Source: Rhizobium sp. BK602 (GTDB lineage Bacteria; Pseudomonadota; Alphaproteobacteria; Rhizobiales; Rhizobiaceae). Taken from it: 64,000 bases of DNA. The notes beneath the pieces are model-generated. The model saw nothing but the letters and a program-made list of their open reading frames with translations. It did not search any database and was not told where the DNA came from. Made by a program: the position numbers and the translations under genes. This document shows, piece after piece, positions 36,874-45,762 of this stretch (position 1 is its first letter; every line of letters begins with the position of its first letter). The stretch spans positions 496,001 through 560,000 of the forward strand of contig NZ_JACIBC010000003.1 of NCBI RefSeq assembly GCF_014195095.1, given 5' to 3'.

Positions 36874-36889
36874 ATGTTATCGATAACAG
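36874..36889. promoter_or_regulatory. LacI-family operator 3 (divergent promoter region)
   Basis: ATGTTATCGATAACAG: 15 of 16 bases match operators 1 and 2, and the inner 14 bp (36875-36888) are a perfect palindrome. It lies between the divergent HbpS-like (-) and SMP-30-like (+) genes. Confidence 0.85.
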
Positions 36890-36918
36890 AATGCAACATT
36901 ATGGGAGGTAATGTCAAA

Positions 36919-37809
36919 ATGTCGTTCTTCGAAATCGTGGACCCGGCTTTCGGTCGGTTCGTCCTCGGCAACGCTCCCGTAAAGCAGATCGCCACCGGCT
37001 TCGACTGGGTGGAAGGACCTGTCTGGTTCGGCGATCAGAACTGCCTGCTGTTTTCCGATATCCCCAACAACCGCATCATGCGCTGGATACCCGGCCTAGG
37101 CACCAGCATCTTCCGCGAGCCGTCGAATTTCTCCAACGGTCACACACGCGACCGGCAGGGCCGCCTCATAAGCTGCGAACATGGCGGACGGCGCGTCACG
37201 CGCACGGAATATGACGGCACCATCACCGTCATCGCCGACAGCTATCAGGGCAAGCGGCTGAATTCGCCCAACGACGTCATCGTCGCCTCGGATGGCGCCA
37301 TCTGGTTCACCGACCCGCATTACGGCATTGCTACCGACTATGAAGGCCATAGGAGCGAGCAGGAACTGCCCTGCAACGTCTATCGGGTCGATCCCACCGG
37401 CTCGATCTCGGCCGTTCTCACCGATTTCAACTGCCCGAACGGGCTCGCCTTTAGCCCGGACGAAAAGAAGCTCTATGTCGCCGATACCGGCCGCATGCAC
37501 AGCAGCGATCCGCAGCACATCCGCGTCTTCAATGTCGGCGAAAACTGGCGGCTGACTGGCGGCGAGGTCTTTCATGTGATCTCGCCGGGCTGCGCCGACG
37601 GAATGCGGCTCGACAGCGACGGCAATCTCTGGTCCTCGGCGCGCGACGGCGTCCATTGCATCGCGCCGGACGGCCATCTGATGGGCAAGCTGCTAGTTCC
37701 CGAAACCGTATCCAACCTCTGCTTCGGCGGACGCGGCAAGCACAAGCTTTTCATCACCGCGACCACGAGCGTCTACGCGATCTCGCTCAACAGAAGCGGC
37801 GCACTTTGA
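36919..37809 (+). CDS. SMP-30/gluconolactonase/LRE-like family lactonase
   Basis: A 296-residue six-bladed beta-propeller lactonase. Metal-site residues can be placed: Glu in WVEGPVWF, Asn in RLNSPNDVIV, Asn/Asp in CPNGLAFSPDEKKLYVADT and CADGMRLDSDGNLW. It should hydrolyse an aldonolactone (for example gluconolactone or an idonolactone) to the acid. No signal peptide, so cytoplasmic. ATG 36919 is set by GGGAGG at 36902-36908; a start at 36901 is less likely because it would include the SD. Controlled by operator 3. Confidence 0.92.
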   Translation: MSFFEIVDPAFGRFVLGNAPVKQIATGFDWVEGPVWFGDQNCLLFSDIPNNRIMRWIPGLGTSIFREPSNFSNGHTRDRQGRLISCEHGGRRVTRTEYDGTITVIADSYQGKRLNSPNDVIVASDGAIWFTDPHYGIATDYEGHRSEQELPCNVYRVDPTGSISAVLTDFNCPNGLAFSPDEKKLYVADTGRMHSSDPQHIRVFNVGENWRLTGGEVFHVISPGCADGMRLDSDGNLWSSARDGVHCIAPDGHLMGKLLVPETVSNLCFGGRGKHKLFITATTSVYAISLNRSGAL

Positions 37810-37838
37810 GGCTTGGCCGGTCGGACCGGCCTTGCCTC
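37808..37838. terminator. Bidirectional terminator hairpin
   Basis: Inverted repeat GAGGC-TT-GGCCGGT with loop CGG and complement ACCGGCC-TT-GCCTC, beginning in the stop codon region of the lactonase gene, in a 49-bp gap between convergent genes. No strong T-run. Confidence 0.65.
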
Positions 37839-37858
37839 ATCGCACCACATGGAAAATC

Positions 37859-38773
37859 TCAGACGCAGCAATAGCGGCCCGACAGAGCGTGAATATGATC
37901 CACGCCGATGCCGCAGCAGCCGCCGATGATGCTGGCGCCGGAGGCGGCCCAGCGGCCGGCCCACTGGCCGTAGCTGTCGGGATCGAGATCGTTGCGGATT
38001 TCGGTCAGCGTCGCGTTCGCCTCTTCGTCGTCCTGCTGCGAGGGGAAAGCATTGGCATAGACGCCGACCTGAATATTCGCGCCCAGGGCAGAGAAAGTCG
38101 CGCGCGCCGTCTCGATGGCCGCTTCCATGACTTCCGGCATGCTGCAATTGAAAAGCATGGCCTCGGCGCCGAAGGAGGCGACCAGCTCAGCGGCGGCCTT
38201 GACCGTCTCGTTCGAGCGCAGCAGCGGCTCCGGCATGTCCGAAGGGGCGAGATCGTCACGCAGGGTGAAGGAGACCCAGAGAGGCTTGCCGGTCGAAAGC
38301 GTCGCCTCGCGGGCGGCCCGCGCTTCGGCAAGGCTGCTCTGGGTTTCGGCCAGCCACAGATCCACGTAAGGCGCCATGCCGCTAACCAGCGTGTCGAGAT
38401 AGTGCCCTGCCCGCTTGGGGTCGAAAAGATCCGGCTGATACGAGCCGAACACCGGCGGCAGCGAGCCGGCAACCAAAATCGTGCGGTCCTTGGAAGCATC
38501 GGCGGCTTCGCGGGCGATGCGCCCGGCGCGCGCCGCCAGCATGGCGCCATCGGCCTCGAAGCGCTCGTCGCCGATATGGAACGGCACCACGGCATAGCTG
38601 TTGGTGGTGATGACGTCGGCGCCGGCCTCGATATAATTGTCATGCACCTGACGAACGAATTCGGGAGCCTCCATCAAAGCCAGGGCCGACCATTCCGGCT
38701 GCCGGAAAGGCGCGCCGATCCGTTCGAGCTCGCGGCCCGTGCCGCCGTCGAGAATAAGTCCGCGCTTTGTCAT
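37859..38773 (-). CDS. Homocysteine S-methyltransferase-like protein
   Basis: A 304-residue zinc-dependent methyltransferase-fold protein (MmuM/BHMT family). The N-terminal ILDGGTGRELERIGAP, TTNSYAVVPFHIG, and the three zinc cysteines (LFNCSMPE and IIGGCCGIG) are present. The family moves a methyl group from S-methylmethionine or betaine to homocysteine. It follows the ATPase gene of an Opp/Dpp-type importer after 44 bp on the same strand, so the imported compound may carry a methylated S or N. ATG 38773 chosen; the frame to 38869 is shadow. Confidence 0.9.
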   Translation of the reverse strand: MTKRGLILDGGTGRELERIGAPFRQPEWSALALMEAPEFVRQVHDNYIEAGADVITTNSYAVVPFHIGDERFEADGAMLAARAGRIAREAADASKDRTILVAGSLPPVFGSYQPDLFDPKRAGHYLDTLVSGMAPYVDLWLAETQSSLAEARAAREATLSTGKPLWVSFTLRDDLAPSDMPEPLLRSNETVKAAAELVASFGAEAMLFNCSMPEVMEAAIETARATFSALGANIQVGVYANAFPSQQDDEEANATLTEIRNDLDPDSYGQWAGRWAASGASIIGGCCGIGVDHIHALSGRYCCV

Positions 38774-38817
38774 TGCCTCACTCCTTGGATTTCCATGTTT
38801 CTTGTTGCCGGCTGCAT

Positions 38818-40431
38818 TCAAAGCGCCGGGTTGTCTAACCTGCGCCTGGCAATCGCCGCGTCCAGCCAACCCGGACGCATCTCGGGCACGGAGGCGATCA
38901 GCTTTTCCGTATAGGGATCGAAAGGCGGCGCCAGAACTTCGCTTTTGCGGCCATAGCGCACTAAATTGCCGTCCAGCATGACGGCGACCGTATCGGCGAT
39001 GGCACGCACAATGGCGAGATCATGCGTGATGAAGAGATAGGACGTGCCGCTTTCCTGCTGCAGCCGCGTCAGCAGCCCGAGAATGCCCTCGGCCACCAGC
39101 GGATCGAGTGCCGAGGTCGGCTCGTCACAGATGATCAATTTGGGCTCTGCCGCAAGAGCGCGCGCAATGCAGATGCGCTGCTTCTGGCCGCCGGACAGTT
39201 CCGAGGGATAGCGGCCGCGCATGGTCTTGGCGAGTTCGACATGGTCGAGCAGCGCCGTCACACGCCTGTCGAGCTCAGGCCCGCGTAAGCCGAAATAGAA
39301 AGCCAGAGGTCGGGCCAGGATCGCCTCGACCGTCTGGCGCGGATTGAGCGCCAGATCGGGGATCTGGTTGACGATCTGGATGTCGCGCAGGATCTCCCGC
39401 GAACGGGAGCCAAGATCACCCGGCAGTACCTGCCCATCGAAATGCAGGCTGCCCTTGGCGGCCGGCAGCAGGCCCGTGACGACCCGCGCCAGCGTCGATT
39501 TACCCGAGCCGGATTCACCGACGACCGCCAATGTCTCGCCGCGGCCGATCTCAAGGGTGATACCCTTGAGCACAGTCGTGCCGGCCGTATAGCCGGCCTC
39601 GACATCGGTGATGCTCAGCAGCGGCTCAGCAGCGATTGGCGACGCCTCGGCCGGCTTTTCGGACTGCCGCATCGACACGAGCTGCCGCGTATAATCCTGC
39701 TGCGGGGCGTTGAAGATGCGGTCGACAGAGCCGTGTTCCACCATCCGGCCGTGCCGCAGCACCAGAATCTCGTCGGCCACCTGCGCCACGACGGCCAAGT
39801 CATGCGAAATATAGAGCGCCGACGTTCCCGTCTTCTCGATCGCCTGCTTGATGGCGGCGAGAACCTCGATCTGTGTGGTTACGTCGAGCGCGGTCGTCGG
39901 CTCGTCGAAGACGATCAATTCCGGATGCGGGCACAGCGCCATGGCCGTCATCGCCCGCTGCAACTGGCCGCCCGATGCCTGATGCGGATAGCGGTCGCCG
40001 AAATTCTGCGGATCGGGCAACCCAAGCAGGGCAAACAGCTCCTTAGCCCGCGCCACCGCATCGCGGCGGCTCATCAGGCCATGCCAGAGCGTGGCCTCGA
40101 TCACCTGGTCGATCAGCGGATGGGCCGGGTTGAAGGCCGCCGCCGCCGACTGGGCGACATAGGTGACGGCGGCGCCGCGCAGGCGTCGGGAGTCGCTGCC
40201 GCGCAACGCCAATATGTCGATGCCGTTGAGCTCGGCGCGGCCGCCGGTGATACGCAGGCCGTCGCGGCTATAGCCGAGCGAGGCAAGGCCGATCGTGGAT
40301 TTGCCCGCACCGGATTCGCCGATCAGCCCGAGAACCCGCCCCTTTTGCAGCGTCAACGATACCTTCTCGACGATGGTCTGTTCGCCGGCCTTGATTTCCA
40401 GATCGGTGATCTTGAGAAGCGTCTCAGCCAT
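38818..40431 (-). CDS. Opp/Dpp-type ABC transporter ATP-binding protein, fused double cassette
   Basis: A 537-residue protein with two cassettes. Cassette 1 has Walker A GESGAGKST, signature ASGGQLQRAM and Walker [13 protein letters not shown]. Cassette 2 has Walker [10 protein letters not shown], signature LSGGQKQRIC and Walker [13 protein letters not shown]. The C-terminal motif is FDPYTEKLIASVP. The first signature (ASGGQLQRA) is slightly off consensus. Its start overlaps the stop of the DppC-like gene by 8 nt. Powers the importer encoded upstream. Confidence 0.93.
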   Translation of the reverse strand: MAETLLKITDLEIKAGEQTIVEKVSLTLQKGRVLGLIGESGAGKSTIGLASLGYSRDGLRITGGRAELNGIDILALRGSDSRRLRGAAVTYVAQSAAAAFNPAHPLIDQVIEATLWHGLMSRRDAVARAKELFALLGLPDPQNFGDRYPHQASGGQLQRAMTAMALCPHPELIVFDEPTTALDVTTQIEVLAAIKQAIEKTGTSALYISHDLAVVAQVADEILVLRHGRMVEHGSVDRIFNAPQQDYTRQLVSMRQSEKPAEASPIAAEPLLSITDVEAGYTAGTTVLKGITLEIGRGETLAVVGESGSGKSTLARVVTGLLPAAKGSLHFDGQVLPGDLGSRSREILRDIQIVNQIPDLALNPRQTVEAILARPLAFYFGLRGPELDRRVTALLDHVELAKTMRGRYPSELSGGQKQRICIARALAAEPKLIICDEPTSALDPLVAEGILGLLTRLQQESGTSYLFITHDLAIVRAIADTVAVMLDGNLVRYGRKSEVLAPPFDPYTEKLIASVPEMRPGWLDAAIARRRLDNPAL

Positions 40432-41254
40432 CGCGCCGCATGCCTTTCAGGCTGGTCGTCTTCTGGAGCATCCAGTCCACCACGAGATTGACCGAGATGA
40501 CGAGAATGGCGATCGCCGCACCGGGGATAAGGGCGGCGAAAACACCGAACACCAGTCCATCCTTGTTCTCCTTGACGAGACTGCCCCAATCGGCGATCGG
40601 CGGCTGCACGCCGAGGCCAAGGAAAGAAAGCGTCGACAGGAAGAGAATGGCGAAAGCGAAGCGCAGGCCGAATTCGGCAAGCAATGGCGACAGCGCATTC
40701 GGCAGGATTTCCCGGAAGATAATCCATCCCCATCCCTCGCCGCGAAGCCGCGCTACCTCGACATAATCCAGGGTGACGAGATCGCTGGCAAGCGCCCGGC
40801 TGACGCGGAAAACCCGCGTCGCATCGAGCATGGCCATTACCAGGACGAGCACGATCATGGTTTTCGGCAAAACGGCAAGCACGACCAGCGCCAGGATCAA
40901 GGTCGGGATCGCCATGGCCAAATCGTTGAGGCGCGACAGCACCTGATCGACGAAACCGCGGCGCACGGCGGCGTAGAATCCGAGCGAGACCCCGATGACG
41001 AAGGCAAGGAGGGTCGCAAGGGCGGCGATGACGAAGGTAATGCGCGCGCCCCAGAGCAGGCGCGAGAACAGATCGCGGCCGATATTGTCCGTGCCGAGGA
41101 AGGCGCCGGCGGACGGCGTATCCCAGACGCCGCCGACCACTTGCGAGACCGGATGCGGCGCGATCCATGGCGCCAGCAGCGCCAGGACGAGAAAGATCAC
41201 GACGCCGGCAAAACCGAATACGGCAAGAGGCGTCAGGCGCGGCAGATTTCTCAT
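40424..41254 (-). CDS. Opp/Dpp-type ABC transporter permease, DppC-like
   Basis: A 276-residue membrane protein with the DppC hallmark FLGTDNIGRDLFSRLLWG (about 53-70), EAA-like loop around VTLDYVEVARLRGEGWGWIIFREILPN, and a C-terminal hydrophobic segment. The end differs from standard DppC (VVDWMLQKTTSLKGMRRDG rather than GDGLRDALDP). Overlaps its neighbours by 4 and 8 nt. Confidence 0.92.
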   Translation of the reverse strand: MRNLPRLTPLAVFGFAGVVIFLVLALLAPWIAPHPVSQVVGGVWDTPSAGAFLGTDNIGRDLFSRLLWGARITFVIAALATLLAFVIGVSLGFYAAVRRGFVDQVLSRLNDLAMAIPTLILALVVLAVLPKTMIVLVLVMAMLDATRVFRVSRALASDLVTLDYVEVARLRGEGWGWIIFREILPNALSPLLAEFGLRFAFAILFLSTLSFLGLGVQPPIADWGSLVKENKDGLVFGVFAALIPGAAIAILVISVNLVVDWMLQKTTSLKGMRRDG

Positions 41255-42282
41255 CGCGGATGCCTCAGTCTGGGATTGGCAAGGATGGAAACCATGTCGG
41301 CGACGATGTTCAGCAGGATATAGACGGCCGCGAAGATCAGGCCGGCGGCCTGCACAACCGGCACGTCACGCTTGGCGACGTGATCGACGAGATATTGTCC
41401 CATGCCGGGATAGACGAAGATCACCTCGACCACGACGACGCCGACGATGAGATAGGCGAGATTGAGCGCCACCACGTTGACGATCGGCGACAGCGCATTC
41501 GGCAGCGCATGCTTCCAGACGATGCGCCAGCCGGGCAGACCCTTCAGGAAGGCCGTTTCGATATAGGGAGAGGCCATGACGTTCAGAAGCGCCGCGCGCG
41601 TCATGCGCATCATATGACCGACAACCGCGAGAACGAGCGTCAGGCAGGGAAGCAGCATGGTGATGAGGCGTTGCCCCAACGGCATGGCATCGGAGACGGT
41701 GGCGCTGCTCGGAAGCCAGAAATGACTGACCGAGAAATAGGCGATCAGCAGATAGCCGGCGAAGAATTCGGGCAGCGATATGGCACTGAGCGTGACGATG
41801 CCGATCGTCCTGTCGATCCAGGTCCCGGCATAAAGCACGCACAGAATGCCGAGCAGGATAGACAGGGGCACGGCAACGACCGCGGCCATCGCTGCCAGAT
41901 AAAGCGTGTTCTTCAGTCGCGGTGCGATGCTCTTGGCAATATCCTGGCGATTGCTGTAGCTGCGCCCGAAATCACCATGCAGAGCCCCGCCCAGCCATTC
42001 GACATAGCGTTGCGGCGCGGGCTTCTCGAGGCCGAGCTCCTTGCGGATGCTGGCAACGGCTTCGGGCGTAGCCTGCTGGCCGAGCATGGCGGTCGCGACA
42101 TCGCCGGGCAGGATCTGCGTGCCGGCGAAGATGACGAGCGAAACCGCCCATAAGAGCACGAGACCGAGCGCCAGACGCTTGACGAGCAGGCGCAGCAGAT
42201 AGGCGCCGGCGGATTTGCGCGCCGACGCTTTCGAGGCTTGCGCATCAAGCTGGATTTCCTCAGCCAGAGGCTGGTTGCTCAT
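41251..42282 (-). CDS. Opp/Dpp-type ABC transporter permease, DppB-like
   Basis: A 343-residue membrane protein. A 35-residue cytoplasmic N-terminal extension precedes the first helix; then come ILPGDVATAMLG, the LGLEKPAPQRYVEWL segment, the EAA-type loop SPYIETAFLKGLPGWRIVWKHALPN and the DppB motif VEVIFVYPGMGQYLVDHV. ATG 42282 is used; starts at 42300 or 42309 cannot be excluded because no SD is strong. Confidence 0.9.
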   Translation of the reverse strand: MSNQPLAEEIQLDAQASKASARKSAGAYLLRLLVKRLALGLVLLWAVSLVIFAGTQILPGDVATAMLGQQATPEAVASIRKELGLEKPAPQRYVEWLGGALHGDFGRSYSNRQDIAKSIAPRLKNTLYLAAMAAVVAVPLSILLGILCVLYAGTWIDRTIGIVTLSAISLPEFFAGYLLIAYFSVSHFWLPSSATVSDAMPLGQRLITMLLPCLTLVLAVVGHMMRMTRAALLNVMASPYIETAFLKGLPGWRIVWKHALPNALSPIVNVVALNLAYLIVGVVVVEVIFVYPGMGQYLVDHVAKRDVPVVQAAGLIFAAVYILLNIVADMVSILANPRLRHPR

Positions 42283-42371
42283 CTGTCCATCCCGAAACAT
42301 TCCACGCATGGCCGCTATCGCGAATGAGCGGCAGGCGCAACGCTTTAGCGGCCTTCACCTGAAAAAAGAGC

Positions 42372-42391
42372 CCCCGGATGACGATCCGGGG
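42372..42391 (-). terminator. Terminator-like hairpin between binding-protein and permease genes
   Basis: On the minus strand: CCCCGGAT, loop CGTC, ATCCGGGG, followed by GGCTCTTTTTTC. The 8-bp GC-rich stem with a U-run is a typical rho-independent terminator or attenuator. It comes after the binding-protein gene (ends 42417) and before the permeases, so it should reduce downstream transcription. Confidence 0.8.
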
Positions 42392-42416
42392 ACATTAACT
42401 TTGCCTGGCAGGATGG

Positions 42417-44000
42417 TTATGCCTTGAGCCATGCGCGCTCGGCGATGCGGTAACCACTGAGATCGCCGCCGCCCGGCACCGGAACATAGCCGCCGACCTT
42501 GTCGCTGGCGGCCGCCAGATTGTCGACGAAAAGCGGGATGATCTCGCCGCCCTCGTCCACCAGCTTCAGCTGCAGGTCGTGATAGATCTGCTTGCGCTTG
42601 GTCTCGTCCAGCTCGACGCGGGCCGCCGCCAGCAGCTTGTCGAAGGCTTCGTCACGCCAGGCAGTCTCGTTCCATGGTGCATCCGACTGGAGAATGAGCG
42701 ACAGCATGGCGTCTGCCGTCGGGCGCACCGACCAGTTGGAGGCGACGAACGGCTTCTTCAGCCATACCTCGTCCCAATATCCGTCGGAGGGAACGCGGTC
42801 GACATCGATGGTGATGCCGGCCTTGGCGGCGGAAGCCTGATAAAGCTGCGCCGCGTCGACCGAGCCGGGGAAGCCGTTGTCGGAAGCGCTGAGCTGGATG
42901 CCGCCGGGCGAACCCGCCTTCTTGAAGTGGAAGGCCGCCTTTTCGGGGTCGTAGGGCCGCTGCGGAATATCCTTGGCGAAATAGGGGTTCCAGGAGGCGA
43001 TCGGATTGTCGTTGCCGATGGCGCCGGTACCGACGAGCAGGCTCTTCTGCAACTCCTCGCGGTCGATCGCATATTTCAGCGCCAGCCGCAGGTCGAGATT
43101 GTTGTAAGGAGCCGTGTCGACGCGCATCGGGAAGCAGAACATCGTGTTTTCCTGCGAGCGCAGGATCTGCACGCCCGGACGAGCGGTCAGGCGGCTGACG
43201 GCACGCGGCTCGACGCGGTTGATGATGTGCACCTGGCCACTCAGCAGCGCCGCCATGCGGGCCGTGGCGTCGCTCATGGCGATGGTTTCGACGGAATCGA
43301 CGAAGGCACGGTCCGAAGCCCAGTAATTCGGATTGCGCTTGGTGAGCGCACGAACGCCCGGCTGGAAGTCTTCGAGGATGAAGGCGCCGGTGCCGACGCC
43401 CTTGTCGAAATCGCTGCCGTCGGGACCGATGCCGAGATGATAATCGACCAGAGCGGCCGGAAAATCGGCGTTACCGGCGCTCAACGTGACCGTGACCTCA
43501 TGCGTATCGGTCGCCTTGATGTCGGTAACCGCCAAAAGCTGGCCCTTGCCGCCGGAATTGCTCTTTTCGCCGCGATGATGATTGAGCGAATAGACGACGT
43601 CCTGCGCGGTCAGTTCCTTGCCGTTGTGGAACTGGATGCCCTTCTTCAGCTTGAAGACCCACTTGCTGCCGTCAGGCGTCGCCGGTTCCCAGCTTTCGGC
43701 AAGCGCGCCGATCAGCTTGCCATCCGGGCCGAGCTCGACGACGGTGTTGAAGAGCTGGAATCCGACCGTGTACATATAGGCTTCGGTGTAGAAGGCTGGA
43801 TCGAGCCGGTCCGAGCTGGAGGCCGTATCGAGACCGAGTACGAGATGCCCGCCCCTGACCGGCGTTTCCGCCTGCGCCGCGGCGCTGCCGGGAAGCAGAA
43901 GCCCGCCGGCCGAAAGCGTCGCCGACAGGGCGCCCGCGGTTTGCAGGAACCGGCGCCGTGTCGGCTGCAGGATGTTCGAAATCGTCTTTTCTCCCGGCAT
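42417..44000 (-). CDS. Opp/Dpp-type ABC transporter substrate-binding protein, Tat-exported
   Basis: A 527-residue family 5 solute-binding protein. It has a twin-arginine signal PTRRRFLQTAGALSATL (about 14-30) and a cleavage site near GSAAAQA. The mature protein has the family segment WVFKLKKGIQFHNGKELTAQDVVYSLNHH and the RLALKYAIDREEL motif. ATG 44000 was chosen; the frame upstream to 44060 is highly charged shadow. First transport gene of a block whose enzymes are an M20 hydrolase upstream and a methyltransferase downstream. Confidence 0.92.
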   Translation of the reverse strand: MPGEKTISNILQPTRRRFLQTAGALSATLSAGGLLLPGSAAAQAETPVRGGHLVLGLDTASSSDRLDPAFYTEAYMYTVGFQLFNTVVELGPDGKLIGALAESWEPATPDGSKWVFKLKKGIQFHNGKELTAQDVVYSLNHHRGEKSNSGGKGQLLAVTDIKATDTHEVTVTLSAGNADFPAALVDYHLGIGPDGSDFDKGVGTGAFILEDFQPGVRALTKRNPNYWASDRAFVDSVETIAMSDATARMAALLSGQVHIINRVEPRAVSRLTARPGVQILRSQENTMFCFPMRVDTAPYNNLDLRLALKYAIDREELQKSLLVGTGAIGNDNPIASWNPYFAKDIPQRPYDPEKAAFHFKKAGSPGGIQLSASDNGFPGSVDAAQLYQASAAKAGITIDVDRVPSDGYWDEVWLKKPFVASNWSVRPTADAMLSLILQSDAPWNETAWRDEAFDKLLAAARVELDETKRKQIYHDLQLKLVDEGGEIIPLFVDNLAAASDKVGGYVPVPGGGDLSGYRIAERAWLKA

Positions 44001-44173
44001 TACAATCTGTTCCTCTTCATCTTGTGGCTTCCGGCGTCGCATTGGGCGGCCGCGCGGCACATGTCCTATGGTATCGGCTCATATCAGGCGCGCAAATTCT
44101 TGCCAAAAATCAACGTCACGGGGAAAAACAAAATACAGAACCGCTCCCCTGCCGCGACAGATGGCAATACGCG

Positions 44174-45358
44174 TCATGCAAGAAGCTTCACGGCCGCCAG
44201 CGACAGCGCAACGACACCGTTTGCGATGCAGCGCTCGTCGGGCTGGTAGTCGGAATTGTGGACCCGGTCGTTGCGGCCTTCCTGGGAGGAGCCGACGCCG
44301 AACTGGAAGGCCGGAACCTTCGCGCCCACCAGGGCGAAATCTTCCGCGCCGAGACCCGCCTCACGCTCCAGGACGACATCGCCATAGTGCTCGCGGATCG
44401 CCGCCATGGTGGTCGTCAGAAGATGCTCGTCATTGATCAGCGAGGGTACGCCGCGCACATAGTTGATCTCGCAGCGAACGCGCATGGATGCCTCCAGCCC
44501 TTCGCAGACCCGCCGCATCGCCGCCTCGATCACATCGCGCGATTCCGCATCCTGGCACCGAACCGTCCCCATGATGGCAACGGAGTCGGGAATGATATTG
44601 TGGGTATTGCCGCCATGGATGGAACCGACGGTCAGCACCGCCGGGCGCATGGGGTCGACCTCGCGCGAAACGATCGCCTGCAACTGGGTGATCAGATGCG
44701 CCGTGGCGACGACGGGGTCGATCGCCGCATGCGGGCGCGCTGCATGGCCGGATTTGGCATGGATCGTGATGTCGAACTCGTCGGAGGAGCCGTTCGATAT
44801 GCCCCGGATGAAGCTGAACGTCCCGACCGGCTCGTCCGGATAGTTGTGGAAACCGAGCGCATAGTCGACCCCCTCGAGCACGCCGTCGGCGATCATGGCC
44901 GCCGCGCCGCTTTCCTGGGTTTCCTCGGCCGGCTGGAACATCAGTTTCACATTGCCGCTGAGGCGCGGAGCAATCTCCTTCAGGATCGCGCCGACACCGA
45001 TCAGCGTTGCCGTGTGCAAATCGTGGCCGCAGGCGTGCATCTTGCCTTCGATGCGGCTGGCGAACGGCAGGCCGGTCTGCTCCTGCATCGGCAAGGCATC
45101 CATGTCGGCCCGAATGAGCAAGGTCGGCCCCGGACGACCACCCTTGATGAAGCCGACGACGCCGGTGCGGCCGATGCCGGTCTGATGCTCGATGCCGAGA
45201 CCGGCGAGCTCGCGAGCGACCACGCCGCTCGTCCTGATAACATCGAAACCTGTTTCGGGATGGGCGTGGATGTCACGGCGGACCTCGATCAAATGCTGCT
45301 CTTGCCGCGATGACAGCTCCTGGACGAGAGCGTTGAGATCATTGACGTGCGAATTCAT
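44174..45358 (-). CDS. M20 family amidohydrolase (N-acyl amino acid/hippurate hydrolase type)
   Basis: A 394-residue zinc amidohydrolase. Metal-binding motifs are visible: HACGHDLHTA (Cys and His ligands), AEETQESGA (Glu pair), GFHNYPDEPVG (His) and VHNSDYQPDE near the C terminus. The lid domain contains SGHAARPHAAIDPV. No signal peptide, so it should cleave an imported N-acyl amino acid or similar amide in the cytoplasm. ATG 45358 chosen; upstream frame to 45421 lacks an SD. It lies 173 bp upstream of the binding-protein gene and probably in the same operon. Confidence 0.92.
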   Translation of the reverse strand: MNSHVNDLNALVQELSSRQEQHLIEVRRDIHAHPETGFDVIRTSGVVARELAGLGIEHQTGIGRTGVVGFIKGGRPGPTLLIRADMDALPMQEQTGLPFASRIEGKMHACGHDLHTATLIGVGAILKEIAPRLSGNVKLMFQPAEETQESGAAAMIADGVLEGVDYALGFHNYPDEPVGTFSFIRGISNGSSDEFDITIHAKSGHAARPHAAIDPVVATAHLITQLQAIVSREVDPMRPAVLTVGSIHGGNTHNIIPDSVAIMGTVRCQDAESRDVIEAAMRRVCEGLEASMRVRCEINYVRGVPSLINDEHLLTTTMAAIREHYGDVVLEREAGLGAEDFALVGAKVPAFQFGVGSSQEGRNDRVHNSDYQPDERCIANGVVALSLAAVKLLA

Positions 45359-45762
45359 CTGACTTGTGTCCCCGTAAATCCTAAGGAGAAGAACGCTTCG
45401 GCCGATAGGCGCCTCGAGCAATCTGCGGAAATTGGCCCTTGCGACGATTGGCGCCGGGCGACCGGCAGATGAAGGTCTTCACCTGGGGAGGCAATCAAAT
45501 CTCGTCGGGGGAAATAGCAAGGCCAAGATGCGCAAATACCGGCCCCCTCCCCATTTTTTTCTGAGTTTGCCGGAGAAAATAATCAAAGATATTGTCGGTC
45601 GCCGGCGGCAAGCCAGGCGCTGGGGGTGATCCTCGGTCCATGGGATGGAGCGAGAGCGGTCGCCACAAAGGCTCTGCGCACCTGCTGGTGCGGGAATCCC
45701 GCTTGTCGCACGCCGAAGCACGCGACAAGCATCTGGACGCTAGGCTTCAGCGAAAGCGGCCA
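45359..45762. other. Gene-free region between the M20 hydrolase gene and a small ORF
   Basis: 404 bp without a credible gene. It should contain the promoter of the minus-strand M20 operon. Two hairpins lie downstream of the small gene at 45763: CGCACC/GGTGCG with a TGCT loop (45677-45692) and GCTTGTCGC/GCGACAAGC with a 12-nt loop (45701-45730). Neither has a T-run. Confidence 0.5.

Noticed and set aside
42579..44249. 556-codon open frame on the plus strand
   Set aside because: Antisense to the binding protein at 42417-44000, which carries a Tat signal and family motifs.
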